This document shows positions 53,456 through 61,954 of a DNA stretch of 64,000 nucleotides, in pieces. The DNA lies in the NCBI RefSeq assembly GCF_019042275.1, contig NZ_JAHQCW010000003.1, positions 124,001 to 188,000 of the forward strand. Reading direction: 5' to 3'. A program made the position numbers and the translations under genes. The DNA is from Diplocloster agilis (GTDB lineage Bacteria; Bacillota; Clostridia; Lachnospirales; Lachnospiraceae). Below the pieces are notes generated by a model, which saw nothing but the letters and a program-made list of their open reading frames with translations, made no database searches and had not been told where the DNA came from. Positions within the stretch are counted from its first letter, which is position 1. Each line of letters begins with the position of its first letter.

Positions 53456-54622
53456 TCAGAAGTCTATATCATAGAATTCCTTTTTTAGATTGATCTTATC
53501 CGCCAGTAGCTTCTCCTCTAAAATTTTAAGGATTTTATTCGTGGTATTCCCATCGCCGTACGGATTTTTGACAGATTCCAAGGTTTTTCTAAAATCGGAT
53601 GACCGGGCAAAATTTATAGCACGTATAATTTCTTCGGCGTTTGGTTCACAGTTTATTATGCTTTTTGCCATTATTCGCCCTCGCTGGCGGTCTCCTATAT
53701 TAATCGTAGGCACTTTAAAAGATGGAACTTCTACTAGTCCACTGGATGAATTACCAATAACCATATTACTGTATTTTATCGCGCTTAAGTATCTAAGCAT
53801 TCCCAATGAATCAAATATTTTTACATTTTTATGGTTTAGAGAATAATCTTCAAACAGCTGATTAATAATCCGGCCGCCGGCATCCGCATTAGCTTTTGTT
53901 ATAATAAATTTTATATTCGGAAAACTCTCTATTGCTTTTAATATGGACTGGACCTGTACTCCGGCCTGGAATCCCTCCAGTGTTACCGGATGAAAGGTAA
54001 TAAGCGCATACTCCGGGCCAAGCGAAAAATGCAGAGAATCTTCAAGCTCCGCCTTCGACAACAACGGTGTATGCAGCGCATTTTCGATACCCACAGCTCC
54101 AACATTAAAAACCCTGGAAGGATTTTCCCCTAATTGTATAATGCGATGCCTGTGTTCCTCGGTACTTGCAAGATGAAGAAAACTCATCTTTGTGATAGCA
54201 TGTCTGATAGCCTCATCTACAGCGCCTTGTGTAGTCTCGCCCCCATATAGATGTATAATAGGTATTCGGGCGTTCATAGCCGCACAACAGACTGCAAGAG
54301 TTTCATATCGATCTCCCAATACCATTAGATAATCGGGTACTACATCAGCAAAATAGTCCGCAAAGCTTATCATAGCAAGTCCCATATTTTTTGATATGGC
54401 AGAAGAAGTGTCCGAGCTTAACAGGATCTCTATTTTTCTGTCTATCCGTATTCCATCGTTCTCGATTTCTTTATAAGTAAGACCAAATTCTGCTGAAAGG
54501 TGGGCTCCCGTAACAACTACTCTGACATTAAATTTAGTACAGGCACTTAATGTACGTATAATAGGCCGTAACAGTCCATATTCGGCTCTTGTGGCCGTCA
54601 GTATTACAATCGTCTTCTTCAT
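53456..54622 (-). CDS. legG: Hydrolysing UDP/GDP-sugar 2-epimerase (NeuC/LegG type)
   Basis: A 388-residue epimerase of the WecB/NeuC fold that releases NDP and inverts C2. N-terminal VILTATRAEYGLLRPII, DYLMVLGDRYETLA, the active-site HLYGGETTQGAVDEAIRHA, and VIGNSSSGLVEVPSF are family motifs. In the legionaminic route LegG acts on the N-acetylated 4-amino intermediate, in sialic acid synthesis NeuC acts on UDP-GlcNAc; sequence alone does not separate them. It overlaps the synthase gene by 4 bp. Confidence 0.92.
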   Translation of the reverse strand: MKKTIVILTATRAEYGLLRPIIRTLSACTKFNVRVVVTGAHLSAEFGLTYKEIENDGIRIDRKIEILLSSDTSSAISKNMGLAMISFADYFADVVPDYLMVLGDRYETLAVCCAAMNARIPIIHLYGGETTQGAVDEAIRHAITKMSFLHLASTEEHRHRIIQLGENPSRVFNVGAVGIENALHTPLLSKAELEDSLHFSLGPEYALITFHPVTLEGFQAGVQVQSILKAIESFPNIKFIITKANADAGGRIINQLFEDYSLNHKNVKIFDSLGMLRYLSAIKYSNMVIGNSSSGLVEVPSFKVPTINIGDRQRGRIMAKSIINCEPNAEEIIRAINFARSSDFRKTLESVKNPYGDGNTTNKILKILEEKLLADKINLKKEFYDIDF

Positions 54623-55617
54623 AGTTCAATCAATTCATCCTCATAAAAATTCCTTTTTGCATATTTTCCGATTATTTCATACCACTGCATAGGGGAAATT
54701 CCGTTTCCAGGTCTTTTAACCGTAATATTTTCTTCCGTAAAAGGAGTGCCTTCCTTGATAAATTTTGAGGCTACAATACTTTTACGTGCCACATCACGGT
54801 TTTTTAATTCGGATTTTGAGATATCCTTTATCCCATTCCCCAACGCCATCTCCACATTCCTGATACTGACGACCATCTGTGTCAATTCTTCCGGTGAAAG
54901 GCTGGCCTTGTGATCAGGCCCTTCCATATTTTTATCAAGTGTGAAGTGTTTTTCGATTATCTCAGCCCCCAACGCAACTGCGGCCACAGGGATCTCGATC
55001 CCGGAGGTATGATCCGAATAGCCGATCTTTAAGTGAAAGCGTTCTTTTAGCGTAACCATTGCGTTTAGATTCACATCCTGATAGGGTGCGGGATATTCAG
55101 TCGTACAGTGGAGAAGTGCAATTTCTCCTGCGCCATAATTTTTCAGTAAGTTCAGAGCCGCTTCTATTTCCTCGATATTACACATTCCAGTCGACATAAT
55201 AATGGGCTTATGGGTCTTAGCGATTCGAATCAAGTAAGGAAGATTTGTAATTTCTCCTGATGGGATTTTCCACAGTGGGATACCCAGCTGATCTAGAAAA
55301 TCTATACTTTCAAGATCGAAAGGAGTTGATAAGAACCCGATACCGGATCTTTTGCAATAATCTTTTAGTAATATGTAATCGTCAAACTTTAGGTGAATTT
55401 TTTTGCACATTTCAAGCTGGCTTTCTGCTTCATTCGTCGTGGATTTCTGGTAAGCTGCCTTGGCAGCATACTTGGATATTACTAATTCCGGTTTTGCCGT
55501 CTGAAATTTAACGATATCCGCGCCTGCTTTTCTGGCCGCATCAATCATCTGAAATGCGAGACCCAGATTACCATTGTGATTAACACCTGCTTCCGCTATT
55601 ATTAAAACTCTCTTCAT
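54619..55617 (-). CDS. legI: Nonulosonate synthase (NeuB/LegI type)
   Basis: A 332-residue enzyme that condenses phosphoenolpyruvate with a six-carbon amino sugar to a nine-carbon acid. The TIM-barrel NeuB domain shows IIAEAGVNHNGNLGLAFQMI, ADIVKFQTAKPELV, ALLHCTTEYPAP, KIGYSDHTSGIEIPVAAVAL and EKHFTLDKNMEGPDHKASL; the C-terminal SAF antifreeze-like domain includes RKSIVASKFIKEG and RPGNGISP. The start overlaps the ATP-grasp gene by 1 bp (TAATG), so the genes are coupled. Confidence 0.94.
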   Translation of the reverse strand: MKRVLIIAEAGVNHNGNLGLAFQMIDAARKAGADIVKFQTAKPELVISKYAAKAAYQKSTTNEAESQLEMCKKIHLKFDDYILLKDYCKRSGIGFLSTPFDLESIDFLDQLGIPLWKIPSGEITNLPYLIRIAKTHKPIIMSTGMCNIEEIEAALNLLKNYGAGEIALLHCTTEYPAPYQDVNLNAMVTLKERFHLKIGYSDHTSGIEIPVAAVALGAEIIEKHFTLDKNMEGPDHKASLSPEELTQMVVSIRNVEMALGNGIKDISKSELKNRDVARKSIVASKFIKEGTPFTEENITVKRPGNGISPMQWYEIIGKYAKRNFYEDELIEL

Positions 55618-56906
55618 TAATCATTCTCCTCAAGAAGACATTCGATCATATGTGTGTCAAATGTAGGTATATGAAATATACTTGCGATTTTTAACCTTTC
55701 GCCGTAAGAGTCATCAATCAAAATACTATTGCTGTCCATAATAAATGCCGCTTTCTCCTCAGTCGCATCTAGCTGCATAACTTGGTCAAAAAGAGTTTCT
55801 AATCTGTATTTACGGAGTTCTGCAAAGATATCTCCTTTATGCTTTGTAAGTAAAACTAAATGTTTCCCGTTATTGATACATTGAAAGACAAAAGCCATAA
55901 TCTGAGTGTTTATACGTGAATCTATAACAATCGTGTCATCATAATCAAAATAGACCGTATCATAAGATAGTGACAGATGGTATTTATTATATAATGCACG
56001 GTCCAATTCAATGTCATATGGATTTATCAAAACATCATGAATAGAATTTCCATTAAATAGATGTAAAGTTAGTAATGGAAGATTTACACCTGTATTTCTG
56101 GTAATAGAGGAAGTTCCGGCGATCCTGGATGCTATTTCCAATAAGGTCAAAGCCCCATTTCGATCTCGTTTCAGTTGAAAAAACCATCCTCCCCGTTGAT
56201 TTAACTGCTTATTAATCTTTTCAGCAATTATCCCGAATTCCGGCTCATCATAAAACACAGCATTGACGCTTATGCCATTTTTGATCCTTTTTCTTGTGCG
56301 GCCGCGGGCATATACCAGTTTTCCCTCTGAATTTGTGAAACAATCAATTGTGTATTCTTCACCTGGTAAATATTCTAAAATTAATAGATCTAAATTTTTG
56401 GTTAAAAGGTATCTCAATTCTTGGCTGGATTTGACTACTGCTGTTCCAACAGATCCCTGTCCCACATCGGGTTTAACAAATACCGGATACTCCGCTATTT
56501 CATCAATTTCTTCATAGCACGAAGGTGTTTTTAACGTATCTGCAAAATATTCATACGTTCTACTTTTGGAACGTGTAATAGCAGCAGTTTTATAATCCGG
56601 CGCTATTACTACAGGCTTCAAATATTGCCTGTATTTTGCAAAAGCATACACCACTCCATCCATCGCCGGATAGATAAAATCAATTCGTTTATTTAGGATA
56701 CATTGATTAAATGCCACAATATCTTCCTTAGAACTATCATCCGTGATAAAAGGCAGATCGTTTATCAGATCTTTGTAAACAAACTGGCCATGATCATAAT
56801 TGCTGGATCCGCCGATTAATTGGAAATGAATAGACTTATTTACAGCCCGATAGATTTCCAGACCAATTTCGGTTCCACATGGATAAACTAAGACTCTTTT
56901 TTTCAT
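55617..56906 (-). CDS. ATP-grasp / HAD fusion protein in nonulosonate operon
   Basis: A 429-residue fusion. The N-terminal ~300 residues are ATP-grasp: a VLVYPCGTEIGLEIYRAV preATP-grasp start, YPVFVKPDVGQGSVGTAVV and LILEYLPGEEYTIDCFTNS ATP-binding segments and LLEIASRIAGTSS for Mg. The last ~120 residues are HAD-like: VYFDYDDTIVID (DxDxT), LVLLTKHKGD, a Lys near EEKAAFI and SILIDDSYGERL. ATP-grasp enzymes join an amine or thiol to a carboxylate; HAD enzymes are mostly phosphatases. It lies between ptmE-like and legI genes, at the pathway step where an N-acetyltransferase is expected. ATG 56906 is chosen after AGAAGGTGA. Confidence 0.8.
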   Translation of the reverse strand: MKKRVLVYPCGTEIGLEIYRAVNKSIHFQLIGGSSNYDHGQFVYKDLINDLPFITDDSSKEDIVAFNQCILNKRIDFIYPAMDGVVYAFAKYRQYLKPVVIAPDYKTAAITRSKSRTYEYFADTLKTPSCYEEIDEIAEYPVFVKPDVGQGSVGTAVVKSSQELRYLLTKNLDLLILEYLPGEEYTIDCFTNSEGKLVYARGRTRKRIKNGISVNAVFYDEPEFGIIAEKINKQLNQRGGWFFQLKRDRNGALTLLEIASRIAGTSSITRNTGVNLPLLTLHLFNGNSIHDVLINPYDIELDRALYNKYHLSLSYDTVYFDYDDTIVIDSRINTQIMAFVFQCINNGKHLVLLTKHKGDIFAELRKYRLETLFDQVMQLDATEEKAAFIMDSNSILIDDSYGERLKIASIFHIPTFDTHMIECLLEEND

Positions 56907-56910
56907 ATCA

Positions 56911-57978
56911 CTATTCACCTTCTGCATCCATATCAAAAGTTTTCTGCATCTTATCCAACTCACTAAGCTGCCCCATGTCTAACCATGCTTTCTCTCCAAT
57001 AGGGTATACGCCTACATTTTTACCTTCCCGCATGAGCTGCTCAATAATATCAGGAAATCCCAGTTCGGTCCCAGCCTCGATATGATCCAATACTTCCGGT
57101 TCAACAAAATAGCATCCGGTATTGGTAAAAAAAGATAAGGACGGCTTCTCCTGAAGAGATATGATCTGTCCTTCCTTCCCTATATTTACCACGCCATAAG
57201 GAATTGAGAAATTCTTAAGAGAGCAAACCATTGTGACAAGATTTTGTTTTTCTTTATGCAATTTATAGATTTTGGACATATCTGCATCAATCAAAATATC
57301 ACAATTACTGAGAATAAAAGAAGAATGGATCTGCCCTTTCAACAAGCTAAGACCGCCACCCGTCCCAAGCGGTATATCCTCATCTATAAAACAGAGATTA
57401 TATTCCTTTTGTATTTCATTAAAATAAGCTTTAATCATGTTTCGCTTATGATTCACTATCAAATAAAAATTATTGCATCCTTGCTTACAAAATTGTTGGA
57501 TAATACGCTCAGCAATCGGTATATCTCCAATAGGTATTAATGGTTTTGGAAGTATTTTGGTATATGGATACAGACGGGTTCCCAATCCGCCGGCCATTAT
57601 TACTACCGGAAGATCCAAAGGCTCCTGACAATGTGAGATCTCCTCATCATTCCAAAAAAGTACATTCAAAATATGCATATTGTCATCCAATATAGGCAGT
57701 GCCTCAATCTTTTGCTGCACCATATATTTTTTGGCTTTGCTTTTTTCCGCGGCAAACAAATATTTTGGCTTATAGTTTGCAGCCTCTTTTACGAAAGCCT
57801 TCAGACTGCCTTGGGCTAGTATCCATCTTCTAATATCACCATCCGTCAAGGATGCAACTAATTGATTTCCTTTTTGTACAAAAAGAATCTTTTTCGCATT
57901 CTTATCTAATTTTTCCATAGCGAATAAAATCGTATTATTTTCTTCTATAAGCAGATCTTTTATATCCATATTATTCAT
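56911..57978 (-). CDS. ptmE: CBS-domain sugar nucleotidyltransferase (PtmE-like)
   Basis: A 355-residue enzyme. A CBS pair occupies residues ~1-115 (LFVQKGNQLVASLTDGDIRR; IEALPILDDNMHILNVL). The nucleotidyltransferase domain has VVIMAGGLGTRLYPYTKILPK, PLIPIGDIPIAERII, the metal motif ILSNCDILID and LQEKPSLSFFTNTGCY. PtmE of Campylobacter makes the GDP-glucosamine that starts the legionaminic pathway and has this same CBS-transferase arrangement. It overlaps the aminotransferase gene by 8 bp. Confidence 0.88.
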   Translation of the reverse strand: MNNMDIKDLLIEENNTILFAMEKLDKNAKKILFVQKGNQLVASLTDGDIRRWILAQGSLKAFVKEAANYKPKYLFAAEKSKAKKYMVQQKIEALPILDDNMHILNVLFWNDEEISHCQEPLDLPVVIMAGGLGTRLYPYTKILPKPLIPIGDIPIAERIIQQFCKQGCNNFYLIVNHKRNMIKAYFNEIQKEYNLCFIDEDIPLGTGGGLSLLKGQIHSSFILSNCDILIDADMSKIYKLHKEKQNLVTMVCSLKNFSIPYGVVNIGKEGQIISLQEKPSLSFFTNTGCYFVEPEVLDHIEAGTELGFPDIIEQLMREGKNVGVYPIGEKAWLDMGQLSELDKMQKTFDMDAEGE

Positions 57979-59137
57979 CCCGATTTATCTGTTTTAGTAC
58001 ATTAGTTACATATTCAATATCCGATTTTGTCAAACTAGTACTGCAAGGGATATTAATGACTTTTTGCCAGAAAACTTTAGCCTTCTCTATTTTATAAACC
58101 TCTTTATTATTATAAGGTTTTTGTTCATGAATCAGTCCCCAGACCGGCCTTGTCTGTATCCCTTTTGAAGCGAGATAAGCAATTAAGGAATCTCTGTCTA
58201 AACAAAGGCCGGCAGTATCCAAAGCATAAAACCAGTGATTGCTGCGGATATTATCGCGATAGGTCAGCAGATGAATCCCGTCCTGTGCCAGGCTGTTCTG
58301 ATATTGCTTGAAATTCTCGGTCTTTATTTGGATAAAGTGTTCCAGCTGTTCTAGCTGCGCAACCCCCAGCGCCGCCTGTAAGTTGGTCATACGGTAATTG
58401 TAGCCAATCTCATCATGTGTGTAGTACAACTCATCGCTTTTAGCCTGAGTCGTCAAGTGTCTGGCATGCTGTAGATATTTTAAGTTATCTGATACCAGCA
58501 TCCCCCCGCCGCCGGTGGTTATGATTTTATTTCCATTGAAAGAATATACCCCTAGATCACCAATGGTTCCTGCATACTTACCTTTAAATTTCCCGGATGA
58601 ATAATAAGTTCCTAGCGCTTCTGTTGCATCTTCCAGTACGAGCAAATTGTACATCGCAGCGACAGCCATAATCGATTCCATATCAGCCATATTTCCAAAT
58701 ACATGTACAACAATTATTGCTTTAATATGTCTCCCTGAATTTTTTGAAATCAGTTGGCCATTTCTAAAATCACATTCCTCTTCGCAAAATAATTTTAGCT
58801 TAACAGGATCCATACATAACGAATCATCACAGTCCATAAATATTGGTTCTGCGTTGACATACATTACAGGATTGACTGCTGCTATAAACGTTAGAGTGGG
58901 AACAAGGACTGCATCTTCTGATGTGACTCCCATAACCATAAGTCCGGTATGAATGCCGGCAGTCCCGCTTTGACAAGCGACAGCTCCGGCTGAGTGCAGG
59001 TATTCTGAGACCACCTGTTCAAATTTGGTTATGTAGGCTCCTCCGGTAGATACCCAGCCGGCTTGAACAGCGTCTGTAACATACTTTAATTCATTACCGA
59101 TAAAATTTGGTATCGAGAGCGGTATAAAAGGATTCAT
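57971..59137 (-). CDS. legC: LegC-type PLP aminotransferase
   Basis: A 388-residue DegT/DnrJ/EryC1 aminotransferase that aminates C4 of the keto-sugar nucleotide. N-terminal IPLSIPNFIGNELKYVTDAV and AGWVSTGGAYITKFEQ match LegC; AVACQSGTAGIHTGLMVMGV, LEDATEALGTYYSSGKFKGK and the PLP-Lys in YSFNGNKIITTGGGGMLVS are clear, with GYNYRMTNLQAALGVAQLEQL after it. GGGGGA precedes ATG 59137. It follows legB by 15 bp. Confidence 0.93.
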   Translation of the reverse strand: MNPFIPLSIPNFIGNELKYVTDAVQAGWVSTGGAYITKFEQVVSEYLHSAGAVACQSGTAGIHTGLMVMGVTSEDAVLVPTLTFIAAVNPVMYVNAEPIFMDCDDSLCMDPVKLKLFCEEECDFRNGQLISKNSGRHIKAIIVVHVFGNMADMESIMAVAAMYNLLVLEDATEALGTYYSSGKFKGKYAGTIGDLGVYSFNGNKIITTGGGGMLVSDNLKYLQHARHLTTQAKSDELYYTHDEIGYNYRMTNLQAALGVAQLEQLEHFIQIKTENFKQYQNSLAQDGIHLLTYRDNIRSNHWFYALDTAGLCLDRDSLIAYLASKGIQTRPVWGLIHEQKPYNNKEVYKIEKAKVFWQKVINIPCSTSLTKSDIEYVTNVLKQINRDE

Positions 59138-59152
59138 TTTATATCCCCCATA

Positions 59153-60133
59153 TTATAAGTTATACATTTCTATTTTATATTTATCTAAATTTCGGCGAAG
59201 AAACGCAATGGTCTCTTCTAAACCTTGTTCGAACGTGTACTCCGGTTTCCAGCCCGTCAATTCTTTTATCTTTGTATTTGATCCAAGCAGCCTGTTTACC
59301 TCGCTTTTTTGTGGCCGTAATCTCTGTTCATCACAACATATGCGGGCTTTTGGATTAATTTGTTTAATAAGTTCCGCGGCAAGTTCACCGATAGAAATTT
59401 CCCGCTGAGTTGCGATGTTTATTTCCTCCCCGATTGTGTTCATTGACTCATAAATGGAAATAAATCCATTCGCAGTGTCTTTTACATAATTAAAATCACG
59501 GGTCGGCGACAACGATCCCAGTTTTATCTCCTCCTGGCCTGCCAGCAGTTGTGTGATAATCGTCGGTATCACCGCCCTGGCCGACTGTCTTGGTCCATAT
59601 GTGTTAAAGGGCCTTACTATAGATACCGGAAGATCGAAGGCGCGGTAAAAAGATTCTGCCAGCCGGTCTGCTCCTATCTTTGTAGCAGAATATGGTGATT
59701 GTCCCTGATAAGGGTGATGTTCATCAATAGGCACATATTTCGCTGTACCATAAACTTCTGATGTGGAAGTTACTAAAACACGTTCTGTTCCTAACTCTCT
59801 GGACGCCTGAAGTATGTTTAAAGTTCCCTTTATATTAGTATCTACATACGTATCCGGAGAATAGTAACTGAAGGGTATAGCAATGAGGGCAGCCAGATGA
59901 AAAACTGCATCACACCCTTGCAGAGATTCCTTTACACCGTGTGGATCACGGATATCCCCCTGGAAAACTTCAACATGTTTCATAATGTCTTTCGAAACGT
60001 TATCCAACCATCCCCAGGAATTAAAGGAATTGTAATAAACAAATGCTTTGACTTCATATCCCTTTTTTACCAAGGTTTCGGTGAGATGACTTCCAATAAA
60101 TCCGTCAGAACCGGTCACTAATACTTTTTTCAT
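59153..60133 (-). CDS. legB: LegB-type NAD-dependent sugar-nucleotide 4,6-dehydratase
   Basis: A 326-residue extended SDR enzyme that begins the legionaminic branch by making the 4-keto-6-deoxy sugar. VLVTGSDGFIGSHLTETL is the NAD loop; DAVFHLAALIAIPFSYYSPD, VTSTSEVYGTA, the active-site YSATKIGADRLAESF (YxxxK) and RPFNTYGPRQSARAVIPTII follow. ATG 60133 is preferred with AAAGGAAG upstream on the minus strand; a GTG at 60157 would add eight residues. It sits 29 bp after the DUF115-like gene and is the first of the Leg genes. Confidence 0.93.
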   Translation of the reverse strand: MKKVLVTGSDGFIGSHLTETLVKKGYEVKAFVYYNSFNSWGWLDNVSKDIMKHVEVFQGDIRDPHGVKESLQGCDAVFHLAALIAIPFSYYSPDTYVDTNIKGTLNILQASRELGTERVLVTSTSEVYGTAKYVPIDEHHPYQGQSPYSATKIGADRLAESFYRAFDLPVSIVRPFNTYGPRQSARAVIPTIITQLLAGQEEIKLGSLSPTRDFNYVKDTANGFISIYESMNTIGEEINIATQREISIGELAAELIKQINPKARICCDEQRLRPQKSEVNRLLGSNTKIKELTGWKPEYTFEQGLEETIAFLRRNLDKYKIEMYNL

Positions 60134-60162
60134 CGATAACTTCCTTTCATTTTTCACAATTC

Positions 60163-60975
60163 TCAGTAAGCTTTAAAATCATTATTCTTTTTTTCTATTT
60201 TATTTAAAATTAAATTTAAACTGTTTCTGGGGTAGGCATCAATCAAACTTCCGGGAGTAAGATTTATTATTTTACAATCCGTTCTTTGGGCGTATGCTTG
60301 CAAAGCATAGTGGTGATAATGTACAAATGATGACCAACGTAAATCTTCTCCGATCGAAGTCATTCTATCTTTTCCATGTTTGTAAAAGTGCTCGACTTTT
60401 AAATTAGCATAGGAATTGAAATCACAGCCAAGTAAAAAAATATTTTTATATCCCATATATAAAGCGCATTGTATCGCAAATGGAATTACATTTACGGACC
60501 CTGTCATGGATTTCGTCATGTTGCAGCGTACAAAATCACGATACTGTGCTAAAACCGGATAAGTACCAAAAATTCGATCTACTTTATTTAATGTGAGTAA
60601 TTGTTTAGCTACATTTTGCCGTGTAATAAATTTTGTAGTACCGTGACTATCATATAAATCGAGAACATAAGGCAGACATTCCTCGTTCCCAAAACATGGA
60701 TCTAAAAGGACATGATATGTAGAAGGAAACTCAGGGCAGCCTTTATGGAAAAAGTTAACGGTAAATGTGGGATAAACTTTAATAGCTTCTAAATCTTCAA
60801 AGGTTAGGGACGGCCCATTCCCAATTACAAAACAGAAATCATGATCTATAGTCTTTAATGTTACATTTTTTTTCAAACAGGACTTATCTGTAAATAAAGA
60901 CCGCAGATACATGGATATATTGTAAATTTTGCAAATCTGTTCATCTATCTTGAATAACAAATTAACTCGACTCAT
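60163..60975 (-). CDS. DUF115/GT42-like protein, candidate nonulosonate transferase
   Basis: A 270-residue protein. FCFVIGNGPSLTFEDLEAI near residue 48 and SMTGSVNVIPFAIQCALYMG followed by YKNIFLLGCDFNSYANLKVEHF near 170-200 match the layout of DUF115/MptE proteins and of GT42 sialyltransferases (GNGPSL ... TSG ... ALGYKEIYLSGIDFY). A C-terminal LTPGSLIDAYPRNSL also parallels GT42. Located immediately before legB, so transfer of a CMP-nonulosonate is a reasonable guess. Overlaps the neighbouring gene by 14 bp. The assignment rests on motif resemblance. Confidence 0.6.
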   Translation of the reverse strand: MSRVNLLFKIDEQICKIYNISMYLRSLFTDKSCLKKNVTLKTIDHDFCFVIGNGPSLTFEDLEAIKVYPTFTVNFFHKGCPEFPSTYHVLLDPCFGNEECLPYVLDLYDSHGTTKFITRQNVAKQLLTLNKVDRIFGTYPVLAQYRDFVRCNMTKSMTGSVNVIPFAIQCALYMGYKNIFLLGCDFNSYANLKVEHFYKHGKDRMTSIGEDLRWSSFVHYHHYALQAYAQRTDCKIINLTPGSLIDAYPRNSLNLILNKIEKKNNDFKAY

Positions 60976-61954
60976 TTTTATCCTTTCTCGTTACTTCCAT
61001 GAATTTATCCAATGATTTGCTTTCTGTAATAGAATGGGCTATATATCCCCAGCCATAAGGGGGTTCTTGATTCTGTATCAATATTACTTTTATTTCTTCC
61101 TCAAGCTTTTCTATATACACAGATTTCAGTTGTTTATTTTTATACAGCAATCGTTGTTTTTCCGGTTTAAATTGGAAAACGTAAAGTAAATTACCTTGAA
61201 AGAGATAATTATTTGTCAAACAATTCCGGATTCGTTTGATATCCGTTACTTCTCCATAGCTATTTAATAACAAGAATATTTGATCATTTATTTGTGTGTT
61301 TTCAAAAACTTTTATATAGCCCGTTAATGTTTGACGTGTAGTATCCATTATCTGGTTGTATTTTCTGTATAATTGTTCTCTTTCTGCCTGCAAAAGATCT
61401 ATTTTCTCAAAGACATCTCCGTTAGCATATAGAATACTGTTCTTTTTCTTACGTTTTTTTTCTACGTTAATAAATTTACGTACTTTAACCTGTATATCGT
61501 CTATTCCATACAACAAATGAATAGCCATTCTGTGGGTACCGTCTATCAAATATAAAGGATTCAGACATGCCGCCCCGCCCTTTTTACAATCATACCCATC
61601 GATATAAGAGGCGAGAAGGTTACGCCAGTGGTTGTTTTCCTCAAAAGAATATTGATTCATATCAATCAAGGTGGATCCTGTATTATAATCTTCTAAAAGC
61701 TTTGTTATTTTTAATGCCCAACAATCCGTATTGATTCCTCGCTGATCGTCAGATTTATTTAAAAATTGTTCTAAATCCATAATACGTGAAACAATTAAGT
61801 ATTGTATCGCACTTATTTCTCCGTTATATGGCATCATCAAATCGGCAATAGCTACTAGAAATTCTTCTCTCACTAATTTATTTGCCACTATCTCTTTTAG
61901 CCTATATATAAAGGAATGTAGTTTTCCCATCATATCCTTATGATCCCCTATCAC
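60962..61954 (-). CDS. Unknown protein with ParB-like DGTHR motif
   Basis: A 330-residue protein I cannot name. NPLYLIDGTHRMAIHLLYGI near residues 133-152 has the V/I-DG-HR form of ParB/Srx-type domains, and RKFINVEKKRKKKNSILY follows. The C-terminal half is charged and probably helical, ending in QEPPYGWGYIAHSITESKSL. No membrane segments or signal peptide. It begins with GTG 61954, which overlaps the flippase stop; ATG 61933 is an alternative. Position between wzx and the transferase-like gene implies a cytoplasmic role in glycan synthesis. Confidence 0.5.
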   Translation of the reverse strand: MIGDHKDMMGKLHSFIYRLKEIVANKLVREEFLVAIADLMMPYNGEISAIQYLIVSRIMDLEQFLNKSDDQRGINTDCWALKITKLLEDYNTGSTLIDMNQYSFEENNHWRNLLASYIDGYDCKKGGAACLNPLYLIDGTHRMAIHLLYGIDDIQVKVRKFINVEKKRKKKNSILYANGDVFEKIDLLQAEREQLYRKYNQIMDTTRQTLTGYIKVFENTQINDQIFLLLNSYGEVTDIKRIRNCLTNNYLFQGNLLYVFQFKPEKQRLLYKNKQLKSVYIEKLEEEIKVILIQNQEPPYGWGYIAHSITESKSLDKFMEVTRKDKNESS

